Positions 8,570-17,961 of a DNA stretch of 29,700 nucleotides are shown here, one piece after another (the first letter of the stretch is position 1; each line of letters starts with the position of its first letter). The position numbers were made by a program, and so were the translations under genes. The notes under the pieces are model-generated. The model was not told where the DNA came from, made no database searches, and saw nothing but the letters and a program-made list of their open reading frames with translations. Source of the stretch: CAZKRU01 sp964555235 (GTDB lineage Bacteria > Verrucomicrobiota > Verrucomicrobiia > Methylacidiphilales > CAMAQI01). The stretch lies in the NCBI GenBank assembly GCA_964555235.1, contig CAZKRU010000052.1, positions 1 through 29,700 on the forward strand. Reading direction: 5' to 3'.

Positions 8570-11500
8570 TTAATCGGTCAGGATTAAATCGCCAACGGCA
8601 TCGACTTCCTTGGACTGGATGTCGCCGAACCACGTCATAAACGAATCACGCTTGGGGGCATCGTCTTCATTGAGGATGACAGCCATCCCGAGATTCGCGC
8701 CTACACCCGGTTGAAAGGGGGCGAGTCGTGTCCACGGAATAGCGACTTCATACACGGCATCTCCGCTTCCATCCTTTACCAATTTCATGGCGAGCACAAT
8801 ATCCTTCGCTTCGCCAGCGGGAGCGCGGCCATCGGCAGAGAGATAGCACCAAGCCACGGGTCCTGACTTGCCTTGGGCAATGGCGTAGTCGTATTTCCCA
8901 GGCTTTTCTTTGCTGCTACGAGCAGGATCAATAAGGAGCTGGAGTCCATCCCCGTTCCAGATGGCCGAGCCTTCTTTATCATTCTTAAAGAGATCGTCTT
9001 TCACTCGGAATCCAAGGTAGAGATTTTTCGCATCCCACAGAAAGCGCAATTCACCCGAAAGATCTGTCGGTCCGTTCCATGCGCCGCTCTTGATCAACTG
9101 AGCCAATTGACGCGCTTGGTCGAGGATTTGCGGTTTGCAGCGAGCCCAGTCCGCTTCGTCCAGTTTCCCGTCAAGCGTCGGAGGTTTCGATGCCTTGGGA
9201 ACTGAGACGAATCCGCCGACATATCGCTCGCAAGTCAAATGGCGTTGGGCCTGATCGGTGACGGTCGCCTGAATTTTATAGGCGGAAAGCGGATCGAGTC
9301 CTGCGAGAGGCACTTTGATGCTGGATTCGGTTTCTGCGGCAATGTCCTGCCGACCTTCCGCCGCCTTTGTGAAGTAGGCACTGGACGGATGAGTGTGCTC
9401 CAAATTGTATCGTCCGGATTCGATCCGGATTTCGCGATCAAAAGAAAGCTTCCATTCAAACGATGCGGCTTTCGGGCTGTTGTTGCGCACCAGTAATTCA
9501 ATCGCCGGACTCCCGTCTGTCGTGACGGAGGGAAGTGCTTTTGCTGAAAGCTGGCCGCTCACCGGAACGATCATCGTCAAGTCTCCATCTCCCGATTTGC
9601 TATCTTTCAAGCGGATTCGAATCGGCACAAATCGGGCTTCGGTATCGCTGGGAGCGGTGATGGAGTACTGCAGGGTCTCCCCTTTGCTGGAAAATCCTCC
9701 AGCTTTCCAGGTTTTCGGAAGATCAACTTTCAATTTTTCTTTGGAGGTACCGTTGAGCTGGATCCCGATCTGAACGGTTTCTCCACGGATGATTCTCCCG
9801 GGAATGGAAGTCACCGCGACACGGCCTTCTTTTAACGTTGCCGGTAGCGTGGTCTGGGAGCCCTTGTAAGTGAGCAACAAAGGGTCTTCATCAATTCGAA
9901 GGGTGACTCCCTGGTTGGCGGTGGCGAGCGGCACAACGGTGCCATCGATGCGCGTGAGTTTCACCTCGGATACCTTCGGGATCGGGACAAAAAGATCGGC
10001 GCTTCCACGATCCTTCCAAAGCACCTGGAGGTTTTCGCCGTCTTTGTCGACAAAAAGGAAGCTGTGCAGATTCTCGTTATAAACCTGATGGGCAACAAAT
10101 TTTTTGATGCAAATACCGTTTACCATATTGTAGTAGGCGATCGCGTCAAGTCGCGGGCTGAAGTTCCCGTAAATCCCATTGAAAACATTGTGCGAATCAT
10201 CGGCAGCACCGCGGAGCTTGCCTTCGCGATCGGGATAACAGATGCCGAACCATGAGGCATTAGATCCACCGTAACAAAAAAACCACGAAAACTTTCGAAT
10301 CAGATCACCCGCCACCACTCGGCGAGAAAGTCCCTGGCTGTTGAGTCCGAGTTCCGTGCTCCAGATCGGCTGTTTCCCGCCGTATTTGGCGAACAGCTCC
10401 TCGTATTGCTTGAACGTTTCTTTAAGTACTTCGCTATCTCGATAAGTATGAAAATCGACGGCGTCGCTGTACTTCTGAAATCCCTGCTTGAAATATTCTT
10501 CCGCCGGGCCAACCGAAGTTCCAACCACGAAGGTGCCAGGTGAGAGTTTCTTGATCTGTTCATAGACAATCTTGTACGCGCGTAAATTTACCTCCACGGT
10601 CGGTCCGGTGGTCTGAGGTTCGTTGCCCAGCGTGATGACCATCGGTTTTTCCTTTCCGAATTTGGCGAGGAAACCAGTCACTCCATCGCGAAGCGCGGTT
10701 TCATTGTAATCTTCATACCCTTTCTTATGCTTCTCGATCAGGACAATCGGAGTGCGGGCGAGCATGGTAAGGTTGAGCTTCTCGATCTGGTCATAACAGG
10801 GTGCCACCGGTTCATACGGGGGCTTGGCACTCCATAATCCCCATACTCCGACAAGTCGGACCCCTAAACGGTCGGACAACTGAAAGTAGGCGGGCACCCG
10901 GTTGTCCCAGTTCCGGGTGCTGAATGGAACCTCCTGCCATGTATATTTTTTTGAAATTGCTTCCGGAAAAAAAACGAAGGTGCTGTATTCACGCTCAAGC
11001 TCGTTGGTGCCGGGATCCATCGCCACCTGCAGCTCATAGTACTTTCCGGTCTCGAACTGGTACCGGGCAAGGTCGATCGTCCCTTGCAATCGGAAGGCCT
11101 CTCCCGTGCGCTCCATCGGCGAAAGTTTTACCTTCACCGGAGCGCCGTTTTCGACACCCCAGTAATCGTGCACGTTCGCCGTCAAGAGGTTCGCCTTTTC
11201 AGGCAGAGGGTTGCGAGACTCAACGATCACATGAAAGGAGACGGTTTCTCCCGGATAGAACATATTTCCCATCCGGGAAGTGGTCAGGAGGATGCGACTG
11301 ATCTTGCGCGCATCCACCGTCTGGGCATCGACCGGACGGAAAGAGACGTTGTCCACCCAGAAATGCCCGATCGCTTTGTTCAATTTGACTTGGAAGCGCG
11401 CTTTGACCGTTGCTGCGGGAATTTCGATCTGTTGCTTCAGAGGAGTCCAGTTTTTATCGCCCATGATCTCGGCGATTCGAAAGGTACTAATAACTGCCCC

Positions 11501-11863
11501 CGAAGCGTCGAGATATTGAAGGGAAATCGTGGCGTTGAACGAGGTGTCCGGCGATTCCAGCGCGCTCTTGAATACACCGCTAAACTCCGCGTAGCCGGCA
11601 CGCACCGGGACCTCGGGGCTCCGCACTAACGTCGTTGTGGCGAAATTTTCTTTGGTGAGCGAAATTCGCAGTGACCCCGTCCCATCAAATTTTTGATCGT
11701 TAACAATGGAGATGAGTCCCTCTTTTTCCCATTGATTCGACAAGGGTTTATCGAAATGTTCTTCAAGATAGATCTCTGGTTTTGTGTCGGCAAATGCGCT
11801 GCAGGCGAGAGCGAGAGTGCCGAGGACGATCGGGAGTAAGGGTCTAAAAAATCGAGGGTTCAT
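8570..11863 (-). CDS. Large exported clan GH-A-like glycoside hydrolase with CBM-like ends
   Basis: This 1097-residue protein starts with a signal peptide (about residues 1-25, ending SAFADT). Residues about 30-176 look like a jelly-roll carbohydrate-binding module (EEHFDKP ... GHFWVDNVSFRP), followed by a beta-rich linker domain. The central part resembles a TIM-barrel retaining glycosidase of clan GH-A: TLGNEP (411-416, E415 as acid/base candidate) and WSTELG (501-506, E504 as nucleophile candidate), closest in style to GH39/GH5-type proteins. After further beta domains, residues about 891-1097 match a CBM9-like domain (PPTLDGKLDEADW ... LRFLWDAKNLYLGFRVKDD). It is adjacent to the stop of the upstream sulfatase with no intervening base, so co-expression is almost certain. 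Substrate and GH family are not decided; the catalytic residues are inferred from motifs. Confidence 0.75.
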   Translation of the reverse strand: MNPRFFRPLLPIVLGTLALACSAFADTKPEIYLEEHFDKPLSNQWEKEGLISIVNDQKFDGTGSLRISLTKENFATTTLVRSPEVPVRAGYAEFSGVFKSALESPDTSFNATISLQYLDASGAVISTFRIAEIMGDKNWTPLKQQIEIPAATVKARFQVKLNKAIGHFWVDNVSFRPVDAQTVDARKISRILLTTSRMGNMFYPGETVSFHVIVESRNPLPEKANLLTANVHDYWGVENGAPVKVKLSPMERTGEAFRLQGTIDLARYQFETGKYYELQVAMDPGTNELEREYSTFVFFPEAISKKYTWQEVPFSTRNWDNRVPAYFQLSDRLGVRLVGVWGLWSAKPPYEPVAPCYDQIEKLNLTMLARTPIVLIEKHKKGYEDYNETALRDGVTGFLAKFGKEKPMVITLGNEPQTTGPTVEVNLRAYKIVYEQIKKLSPGTFVVGTSVGPAEEYFKQGFQKYSDAVDFHTYRDSEVLKETFKQYEELFAKYGGKQPIWSTELGLNSQGLSRRVVAGDLIRKFSWFFCYGGSNASWFGICYPDREGKLRGAADDSHNVFNGIYGNFSPRLDAIAYYNMVNGICIKKFVAHQVYNENLHSFLFVDKDGENLQVLWKDRGSADLFVPIPKVSEVKLTRIDGTVVPLATANQGVTLRIDEDPLLLTYKGSQTTLPATLKEGRVAVTSIPGRIIRGETVQIGIQLNGTSKEKLKVDLPKTWKAGGFSSKGETLQYSITAPSDTEARFVPIRIRLKDSKSGDGDLTMIVPVSGQLSAKALPSVTTDGSPAIELLVRNNSPKAASFEWKLSFDREIRIESGRYNLEHTHPSSAYFTKAAEGRQDIAAETESSIKVPLAGLDPLSAYKIQATVTDQAQRHLTCERYVGGFVSVPKASKPPTLDGKLDEADWARCKPQILDQARQLAQLIKSGAWNGPTDLSGELRFLWDAKNLYLGFRVKDDLFKNDKEGSAIWNGDGLQLLIDPARSSKEKPGKYDYAIAQGKSGPVAWCYLSADGRAPAGEAKDIVLAMKLVKDGSGDAVYEVAIPWTRLAPFQPGVGANLGMAVILNEDDAPKRDSFMTWFGDIQSKEVDAVGDLILTD

Positions 11864-13246
11864 TTATTTTTTCCAGGTGAATAGATTGGAGGGGGTGTGT
11901 TCTCTGTCGAAGATCTCTTTGATGCGCGCAACAAGTTCAGGCTGCTGCGCGGCGACATCCGTGTCCTCATGAATATCCGTTTGTAGATCATAAATCTTGA
12001 TCGGAGAATTGTTCGTGCCGGGATTGAATTGGATGCCCTTCCAGCGACCCTCGAGGAGCGCGGCGCGTTTTCCGCCTGCCTCGTAGAATTCCCAGTAGAG
12101 AAATTCATGTTTCTTCTGAGGATTTCCCAGGAGTGTGGGGAGATAGCTAATGCCATCCGTGTTCTGCGGCGTTGAAACGCCCGCAAGTTCGCAAGCCGTT
12201 GGCAGAAAGTCCCAGGAAGCTGAGACGTGTTCCGTCACGGTGCCTGGCGCAATCTTGCCAGGCCACCAAGCGATCATCGGCACGCGGATCCCGCCCTCGG
12301 TGAAATCCCGTTTGAATCCGCGAAACGGGCCGGCCGATTTGAAAAACTCCGGTGCGCATCCGGCGACGGTCGCAGGTCCGTTGTCGCTGCTGAAGATGAC
12401 GAGCGTATTTTTTTCGATGCCGAGTTCCTTAAGCTTTTTAATGATCTCGCCGACCTCCCAGTCCAGGCGGGAGACCATGGCTGCATAGGAGGTCTTCGGT
12501 TCCGGCTCGTTCCGGTAATGCGCATTGCCAATGATCGGCGTCTCCTCGAACTTGCCGCGGTATTTTTTCTTCCATTCTTCCGGCGCATAGAGGCTCGCGT
12601 GCGGAATCTGGGTTGAATAGAGAAGAAAAAACGGTCCCTTCTTCTGTTCCCCGATATAATTAATTGTTTCGTTGAAAAATAAGTCGCCCGTATAGGTGTC
12701 GCCCTCGTGACGCGTGTTGTTTGGATACTTGACCTCTTCGCCGTTGCGGAACAGCGAAGGCGGAAAATAGTTGTGTGCCAACTGGTGGTTTACAAAACCA
12801 AAGAAATGATCCACCCCTTTCTTGTTCGGTTGGGTCCCGTCTTTGGTGTCGCCTGACAGGCCAGACTTACCAATGAGCGCCGTGTGGTAGTTTGCGCTCT
12901 TTAGTTGCTCAAACACCGTGATATCCTGCGGGGATGGAAGCAGCTCGTGGGGTCCGTTTCCCCGAATCGTGGTGTGTCCGGTGTGTTGTCCTGTCAGCAG
13001 TGCGCTGCGTGAGGGAGCACAGACGGCACTCCCTGAATAGTGCTGCGTGAACTTGATCCCTTCCTTCGCCAGATTGTCGATGTTTGGGGTCTCGATTTTC
13101 TGCTGACCATAGCAACCGAGGTCTCCATAGCCCATGTCATCCGCGAGAATAAAAATAATATTCGGCTTCTCCGCAGCAGGTGCGGCGAAGAGGAGGGGGA
13201 TTCCAAGGCTGGCGAGTATAACGGTGATGAGGATTTTTTTTTGCAT
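11864..13246 (-). CDS. Sulfatase 2, Cys-type, exported arylsulfatase-A-like
   Basis: This 460-residue sulfatase has a signal peptide (about 1-22, ILITVILASLGIPLLFAAPA), the only clear one among the five sulfatases here. The metal-binding start ADDMGYGDLGCYG (D36, D37) is classical for arylsulfatase A-type enzymes. The formylglycine site is C76-A-P-S-R80, and the late metal motif is SSDNGP (D288, N289). The usual GKWH motif reads GKSGL, lacking the histidine, a change I also associate with some PVC sulfatases. It probably removes sulfate from the glycan in the periplasm or outside the cell. It lies 16 bases downstream of sulfatase 3 and is immediately followed by the large glycosidase, so the three are likely co-transcribed. 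Confidence 0.92.
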   Translation of the reverse strand: MQKKILITVILASLGIPLLFAAPAAEKPNIIFILADDMGYGDLGCYGQQKIETPNIDNLAKEGIKFTQHYSGSAVCAPSRSALLTGQHTGHTTIRGNGPHELLPSPQDITVFEQLKSANYHTALIGKSGLSGDTKDGTQPNKKGVDHFFGFVNHQLAHNYFPPSLFRNGEEVKYPNNTRHEGDTYTGDLFFNETINYIGEQKKGPFFLLYSTQIPHASLYAPEEWKKKYRGKFEETPIIGNAHYRNEPEPKTSYAAMVSRLDWEVGEIIKKLKELGIEKNTLVIFSSDNGPATVAGCAPEFFKSAGPFRGFKRDFTEGGIRVPMIAWWPGKIAPGTVTEHVSASWDFLPTACELAGVSTPQNTDGISYLPTLLGNPQKKHEFLYWEFYEAGGKRAALLEGRWKGIQFNPGTNNSPIKIYDLQTDIHEDTDVAAQQPELVARIKEIFDREHTPSNLFTWKK

Positions 13247-13262
13247 AATGAATCAGTGCCTT

Positions 13263-14867
13263 TTAGATCACATGAAAGCTGGCGGCTCGTTCCTCGCTGG
13301 GCAGATAGCCGATGCGAATCGCCTTTACGCGGAGTGTGGTCGTACCGGTTTTGAGACGGATCGGTCCGGTATAAAGGTGCCACGACGGTTCCGCTTCCTG
13401 TCCAGTGGTCCATCCGATCGAGGCCCCCTGGGTCGCACAGTGCAACTGGAGCAACACCGGACCAGTTAACGTGATATTTCCATCGACCGGTTCCATTCCA
13501 GGGGAGCTCGTCGTAATTGGAACAAAAATCGGTTTAGCCGTGACGGGTTGGTTTGGACCTTGCCACCAACGTTCCTTCATTTCTCGTTCGTCGATATCAC
13601 CAAGATCTCCGATCTCATCACGCCAGTCGTCGAGCGCGGCGCGGAGGCGGACGAGATGGGGGCGAGACTCCGGGTTGCGGGCCAGATTTTGAAGTTCGTG
13701 CGGATCGAGATCCAGATCATAAAGTTCCTCCGCCTGTCGGCTCGTTTCGAATAGGAGGGTCTGCGGACCCTCGAGGCTTCCTTCCGCGTGCAGACGCCAC
13801 ATCTCCTGCATGATCGGATGGCGATTTTGGTAAGGGACCCAGGGGAGGCGGGACATTTCTGGGCAGTAGTTGCGAATATATTTAAAGCGTTTGTCACGCA
13901 CGGAGCGGACCATGTCGTAGGCTTCATCCAAGCGGTCTCTACAGCCAAAAACATAGTCGCGTTTCTCCGCATCCGGGCCAAGAAAGGGAGAACCCTGCAT
14001 GTGACACGGGACTTCGAGTCCGCTCAGGGAAAGGATTGTCGGTCCGAGGTCGATTAAAGAGACAAGCTCATCATTAATGATCCCTGGCTCGAGACGTCCT
14101 GGCCATCTCACGATCAACGGGATTCTGGTTCCTGCATCATAAAGCCAGCGTTTTGCGCGTGGGATTCCCTCTCCATGGTCGCTCCAGAGAAACACAATCG
14201 TGTTGTCGGAAAGACCATCTTCATCGAGTGCTGTCAACAGTTCGCCGAGGAGGGTGTCGTTATCGGCGATGTGGTCGTATTGGCGCGCGAGCGCTTCACG
14301 GCACTTGCGGGTATCCGGGATCCAGGGCGGCAGCGAGAGGGAGTTCGGGTCGGTGCGGGGCGCGCCATTTTCCTCCCACATTCCACTTTCGTGGCTCGCT
14401 TCGAAGTTGAAAACAGAAAAGAACGGCTGGGATTGGTCGGTGCGGTTACGCCAGTGGGCGGTTTTGCTCCAGTCATCCCACGCGGTGAACGGTGGCTTGA
14501 ACTGGTAATCGGCTTTGACGTTGTTCGTGCAGTAGTAGCCGGCGGCACGAAAATACTCTGGCAGCATTTTCGCATAGTGCGGAAGCACGGCGCCGTACGG
14601 CGTCGGCATTTCCGGGGTGAACGGATTGGTATGTGCCGTTCGGTGGTGGTGGGTCCCGACCGAAGGGGGGTAGAGGCCGGTGATGATGGCGGATCGGCTG
14701 GGCGAGCAGACGCCGGCAACCGAGAACGCGCGAGTGTAGAGCCGTCCTTCCGCGGCGAGTCGGTCTACATTCGGAGTGCGGGCAACCGGATCGCCATAGC
14801 AACCGAATCGGGGGCTCGTATCTTCAAACGAGATCCAAAGAATGTTGGGTCGTGAAGAGGTTGGCAT
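13263..14867 (-). CDS. Sulfatase 3, Cys-type, with C-terminal CHB_HEX-like beta domain
   Basis: This 534-residue protein has its first metal motif as WISFEDTSP (E15, D16), its formylglycine site as C54-S-P-S-R58 and its second metal motif as WSDHGE (D230, H231). Residues about 455-534 form an added beta-sandwich-like domain (LLQLHCATQGASIGWTT ... LRVKAIRIGY) resembling the chitobiase C-terminal domain family (CHB_HEX_C_1, PF13290), which is usually linked to glycan-active enzymes. I chose the ATG at 14867 (MPTSSRPNILWISFED) because it follows the upstream stop by 16 bases and directly precedes the first strand. The in-frame start at 14993 would run deep into the neighbouring esterase gene. 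No signal peptide is visible, which is odd for a protein with such a domain. Confidence 0.88.
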   Translation of the reverse strand: MPTSSRPNILWISFEDTSPRFGCYGDPVARTPNVDRLAAEGRLYTRAFSVAGVCSPSRSAIITGLYPPSVGTHHHRTAHTNPFTPEMPTPYGAVLPHYAKMLPEYFRAAGYYCTNNVKADYQFKPPFTAWDDWSKTAHWRNRTDQSQPFFSVFNFEASHESGMWEENGAPRTDPNSLSLPPWIPDTRKCREALARQYDHIADNDTLLGELLTALDEDGLSDNTIVFLWSDHGEGIPRAKRWLYDAGTRIPLIVRWPGRLEPGIINDELVSLIDLGPTILSLSGLEVPCHMQGSPFLGPDAEKRDYVFGCRDRLDEAYDMVRSVRDKRFKYIRNYCPEMSRLPWVPYQNRHPIMQEMWRLHAEGSLEGPQTLLFETSRQAEELYDLDLDPHELQNLARNPESRPHLVRLRAALDDWRDEIGDLGDIDEREMKERWWQGPNQPVTAKPIFVPITTSSPGMEPVDGNITLTGPVLLQLHCATQGASIGWTTGQEAEPSWHLYTGPIRLKTGTTTLRVKAIRIGYLPSEERAASFHVI

Positions 14868-14883
14868 GCGAGTGAGTGAAAAA

Positions 14884-15600
14884 TTAATTTTTAACGGGGG
14901 CAGACGACAGGAACTTGATCGCCTTTTCGGCAAATCGCTCGGTGAGTAGTTTATAGCCTTCCCCCGTGTAGTGAAGCCCGTCGCTCTTGCCATTCAGATC
15001 ATCTGTATCGACCCATGCACCGCGGGGATCTGTCTCGGCAACCGACATCAATGCCGCACGGACCTTTTTCGAACCCTCGGGACGCTCCGCATAATCACTG
15101 ATTCGGCCCACGACAAAAAACATATCCGGACGCTTTAAATCGTCCCTCATTTTTTTGATCACCGTTTTCAAGCTGGCTTCGTAAGCATCCCAATGATCGG
15201 CGTCTTTCGTGTCCGCCTCGCCCTGCATCCAAACAAAGACAACGCTTTCCGGCTTCGGTTTGTCCTTGATCGCTTTCTCGACCATTTCCATCAGGGTCAC
15301 ATACATATCGCCCATTTTTCCCTTTTTCACATCCGGAGGCGCTCCACTCGCCGGCTTCCACTCCGCATGCCAGCGGAGAATCGGCTGACCACTCTGTGCA
15401 AGTTTGACCGTGATGATGTCATCGTTCGGAAAAGCCTTTTTGATGGCCGCGCTGAATTCTTCGGGTTCGATATGCTTCATGTTCGACTGGCCGGAGAGAA
15501 TGAAAAGCCGGGTCTTGCCGGTCTCGGCAGCCTGGAGGGGAGTGACGGCAGCAGCCCAAAGGAGTAGCGCGCAAAGCGATAAAAGCAGTTTTTTCATCAT
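14884..15600 (-). CDS. SASA-type carbohydrate acetylesterase, paralogue 1
   Basis: This 238-residue protein of the sialate O-acetylesterase/CE6-like SGNH fold (PF03629) would remove O-acetyl groups from a polysaccharide or oligosaccharide. A signal peptide is clear (about 1-24, LLLSLCALLLWAAAVTPLQAA). Catalytic features are intact: nucleophile S39 in SGQSNM (36-41), WMQGEAD (124-130, with E128), and a D-x-x-H motif, D207-G-L-H210. It is a tandem duplicate of the next gene upstream: both mature to the same length and share long identical stretches such as WKPASGAPPD and FVWMQGEAD. It lies 14 bases after the paralogue and 16 bases before sulfatase 3, in one operon. The substrate is inferred only from the sulfatase context. 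Confidence 0.87.
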   Translation of the reverse strand: MMKKLLLSLCALLLWAAAVTPLQAAETGKTRLFILSGQSNMKHIEPEEFSAAIKKAFPNDDIITVKLAQSGQPILRWHAEWKPASGAPPDVKKGKMGDMYVTLMEMVEKAIKDKPKPESVVFVWMQGEADTKDADHWDAYEASLKTVIKKMRDDLKRPDMFFVVGRISDYAERPEGSKKVRAALMSVAETDPRGAWVDTDDLNGKSDGLHYTGEGYKLLTERFAEKAIKFLSSAPVKN

Positions 15601-15614
15601 CGGTTGAAGGTTGC

Positions 15615-16331
15615 TCAGTTTTTGGTGGCGGGAGAATTGATGTGTTTGATTGCTTTTTCAGCAAAGCGTTCCCCTAGTTTTACCTTGCCTTCTCCGAGGT
15701 AGTGCAGCCCGTTGTTCGATCCGTTCAGGTCGTCGGTGTCGAACCATGCTCCAAGAGGGTCGGCTTCGGCGACCGCCACCTGAGCCTCGCGTACGACCTT
15801 CGTGCCTTCGGGGTGTTCCGCGTAGTCGCTGATTCGTCCGATGACAAAAGCCATATCAGGGCGTTTCAGGTCATTCCTCATGTTGCTGATCAAGGTCTTC
15901 AGGCTGGCTTGATAAACGCCCCAATGATCAAGATCGTGCGTGTCCGCTTCGCCCTGCATCCAAACAAAGACAATGCTATCCGGCTTCGGTTTATCCTTGA
16001 GCTCTTTCGCAACCATCTCCATCAGGGTCTTATACATGTCACCTAGCTTCCCCTTTCGTATATCGGGAGGAGCTCCACTCGCGGGCTTCCAATCCGCAAG
16101 CCAGCGTAGAATCGACTGACCACTTTTGGCATATTTCACCAAGATGAGATTGTCGTTTGGAAAAGCCTTTTTGAGGGTCGGAGTAAACGATTCATTTGGA
16201 TCGAGACCCTCCATGTTCGACTGGCCAGAGAGGATGAAAAGTCGCGTCGGGCCGGTCTCAGCAGCTTGAAGGGGAATGACGGCAGCAATCAAAAGGAGTG
16301 CCGCGCAGACGATGATGGATGTGTTTTTCAT
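15615..16331 (-). CDS. SASA-type carbohydrate acetylesterase, paralogue 2
   Basis: This 238-residue exported protein is closely related to paralogue 1. The signal peptide is residues about 1-23 (IIVCAALLLIAAVIPLQAA). The GQSNM motif with S38 and WMQGEAD (124-130) are kept, but the C-terminal D-x-x-H motif reads N207-G-L-H210, so the usual Asp is replaced by Asn. This may change activity or substrate preference, or the triad may be completed by another acid. I prefer the ATG at 16331, which gives a proper signal peptide and aligns residue for residue with paralogue 1. The in-frame start at 16367 would overlap the FAD oxidoreductase gene and add a non-signal extension. The gap to the upstream gene is 29 bases. 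Confidence 0.86.
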   Translation of the reverse strand: MKNTSIIVCAALLLIAAVIPLQAAETGPTRLFILSGQSNMEGLDPNESFTPTLKKAFPNDNLILVKYAKSGQSILRWLADWKPASGAPPDIRKGKLGDMYKTLMEMVAKELKDKPKPDSIVFVWMQGEADTHDLDHWGVYQASLKTLISNMRNDLKRPDMAFVIGRISDYAEHPEGTKVVREAQVAVAEADPLGAWFDTDDLNGSNNGLHYLGEGKVKLGERFAEKAIKHINSPATKN

Positions 16332-16360
16332 AAGAGGTTCAAGGGGGGTAGGTTTTAAAA

Positions 16361-17950
16361 TCAACATTTAGCAGTTTCCTTAATAGACTCTGCCTCCGAT
16401 TCTCCAATAATAAAAGTTCCCGTTTCGGGCGGCCGCTCCAGGATCTGATTCTTGTGGATGAGTTCGTTGCGGAGGGCGAGGTAGGGGACGCGCTGGACCG
16501 GAGTCTTTTCTTTGATTGCCATGGCTGCGGCGATGGCGGCCGATTGCGCGAGTACCATGAATACCGGCTCCATGCGGATGGAACCAAAGGCAATGTGAGA
16601 CGCAGAGAGACAGTAGGGGACGAGAAGATTTTGACACTCGCTTTCGCGTGGCACGATGGCGCGATAAGAAATCGGGTAGGGAAGAAAACCGCCGACCTGC
16701 ACATCGCCCTCGTTTACGACCTTGCCATCGATCACGATGCGGCGACAGTTGTGGGAATCCATCCCATAGGCGGCCATGCCGACGGAATCTTCGGCAGTGA
16801 CGTTGCCCCGACAGTTGCTCTCGGTCATGACATAGTCGGAGATCATTCGTCGACTCTCGCGGATATACATGGCATGGGGCCACCCGCCACAATCGAGAAA
16901 TTCATCTTTGCACAAACCCCATTCGCTCATCGGTTCACGAATGGCGGAAGGGATTTCTGGGTCGTTTGCGAGGCACCACATCAATCCCTGCTGCCAGGTG
17001 ACATGCGCTTGGAAAATTCTTTCGCGGGTCTCATAATCGGCTTCCGGATAACCATGATTCATTCCGATAAAATCGGTTGAAACCGCACCATGGTTGTTGG
17101 TGTCAGTTTTGCCGCCACGGATTGGATCGAATTTTCTAAAAGCTTCATTCCATCCCGTGGCGAGGAAACGCTTGAGCAGGAGGTACGAGCGAGGGTCGTA
17201 GCCAGTAGGCTTCGGGAACGGAATTCGCAGCTCGGATCGGTTGGTCAGGCACATCCTGAAATTGTATGCCTGCACGCGGCGGTCACCCCGGCCCACCTGA
17301 AATTCCCCATCGGCATCAATGCCCGGGAGAAGTCCGCTGGAGGGAACGCCGGGCGTTACATAAGGATCCACGGGGGAATTAAATTGATGCGCATCATGGA
17401 TCTGCGCGCCATTACAAGTCTCATGATAAGTCGCGTTGTCTTCCCGGCCGATCGTGTGGGAGACGCCGACTTTCGCCATCAAATCGCCCTCGTAGGTTGC
17501 GTCCACGAACATTTTGGCGCGGACCGTGATTCCACTCAGGGTCTTCAGGGAAAGGATCTTCCCGTTTTCCATGAGAACTGCATCCAGAAATTGACCTCGG
17601 AAAACCTGGACATCCGTTTCAGCCAGCCAGGTTTCCAGGACCTTCTCTGCGACATGCGGTTCAAAGCGCCATTCCTCGGTCACTCCGTAGTGGCGGCCCA
17701 CCCGTTTGTAGAACTCCCTCGCTAACCCGCCGATGACATGTTTGTTGCCGACATCCGTCATCCCAAGACCGCCTGCAGTCATGCCACCGAGGTGCCTCCC
17801 CGGTTCCAAGAGGACGACGTTCAATCCGCGCTTGGCGGCTTCGATTGCGGCGATTACGCCTCCGGAGACTCCTCCGTAGACGCAGAGATCGGTGGTAAGA
17901 AGACGCTCGTCGCGAGCGGAGGGATTCAAATAGTGAGGATGGTTTTTCAT
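16361..17950 (-). CDS. FAD-dependent oxidoreductase (PF12831-like)
   Basis: This 529-residue flavoprotein has an N-terminal dinucleotide-binding fold: a beta strand TDLCVYGG, the loop GGVSGG (26-31, a variant of GxGxxG), and an acidic residue at the end of strand two (VVLLEPGRHLGG, E49). The GGMTAGGLGMTD stretch that follows is typical of PF12831 FAD-dependent oxidoreductases, which are abundant in PVC glycan loci and whose substrates are mostly unknown. No signal peptide is seen, so it is probably cytoplasmic. It is the first gene of the minus-strand group running to 8570, with its own promoter module directly upstream. The ATG lies only 11 bases from the predicted -10. It may oxidise a sugar freed by the neighbouring enzymes, which is an inference from context. 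Confidence 0.83.
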   Translation of the reverse strand: MKNHPHYLNPSARDERLLTTDLCVYGGVSGGVIAAIEAAKRGLNVVLLEPGRHLGGMTAGGLGMTDVGNKHVIGGLAREFYKRVGRHYGVTEEWRFEPHVAEKVLETWLAETDVQVFRGQFLDAVLMENGKILSLKTLSGITVRAKMFVDATYEGDLMAKVGVSHTIGREDNATYHETCNGAQIHDAHQFNSPVDPYVTPGVPSSGLLPGIDADGEFQVGRGDRRVQAYNFRMCLTNRSELRIPFPKPTGYDPRSYLLLKRFLATGWNEAFRKFDPIRGGKTDTNNHGAVSTDFIGMNHGYPEADYETRERIFQAHVTWQQGLMWCLANDPEIPSAIREPMSEWGLCKDEFLDCGGWPHAMYIRESRRMISDYVMTESNCRGNVTAEDSVGMAAYGMDSHNCRRIVIDGKVVNEGDVQVGGFLPYPISYRAIVPRESECQNLLVPYCLSASHIAFGSIRMEPVFMVLAQSAAIAAAMAIKEKTPVQRVPYLALRNELIHKNQILERPPETGTFIIGESEAESIKETAKC

Positions 17951-17961
17951 TTAGCAAAATC

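Noticed and set aside
14868..14993. The longer start for sulfatase 3
   Set aside because: It would overlap the upstream esterase gene by over 100 bases and adds a basic, low-quality extension before the first strand of the sulfatase fold.
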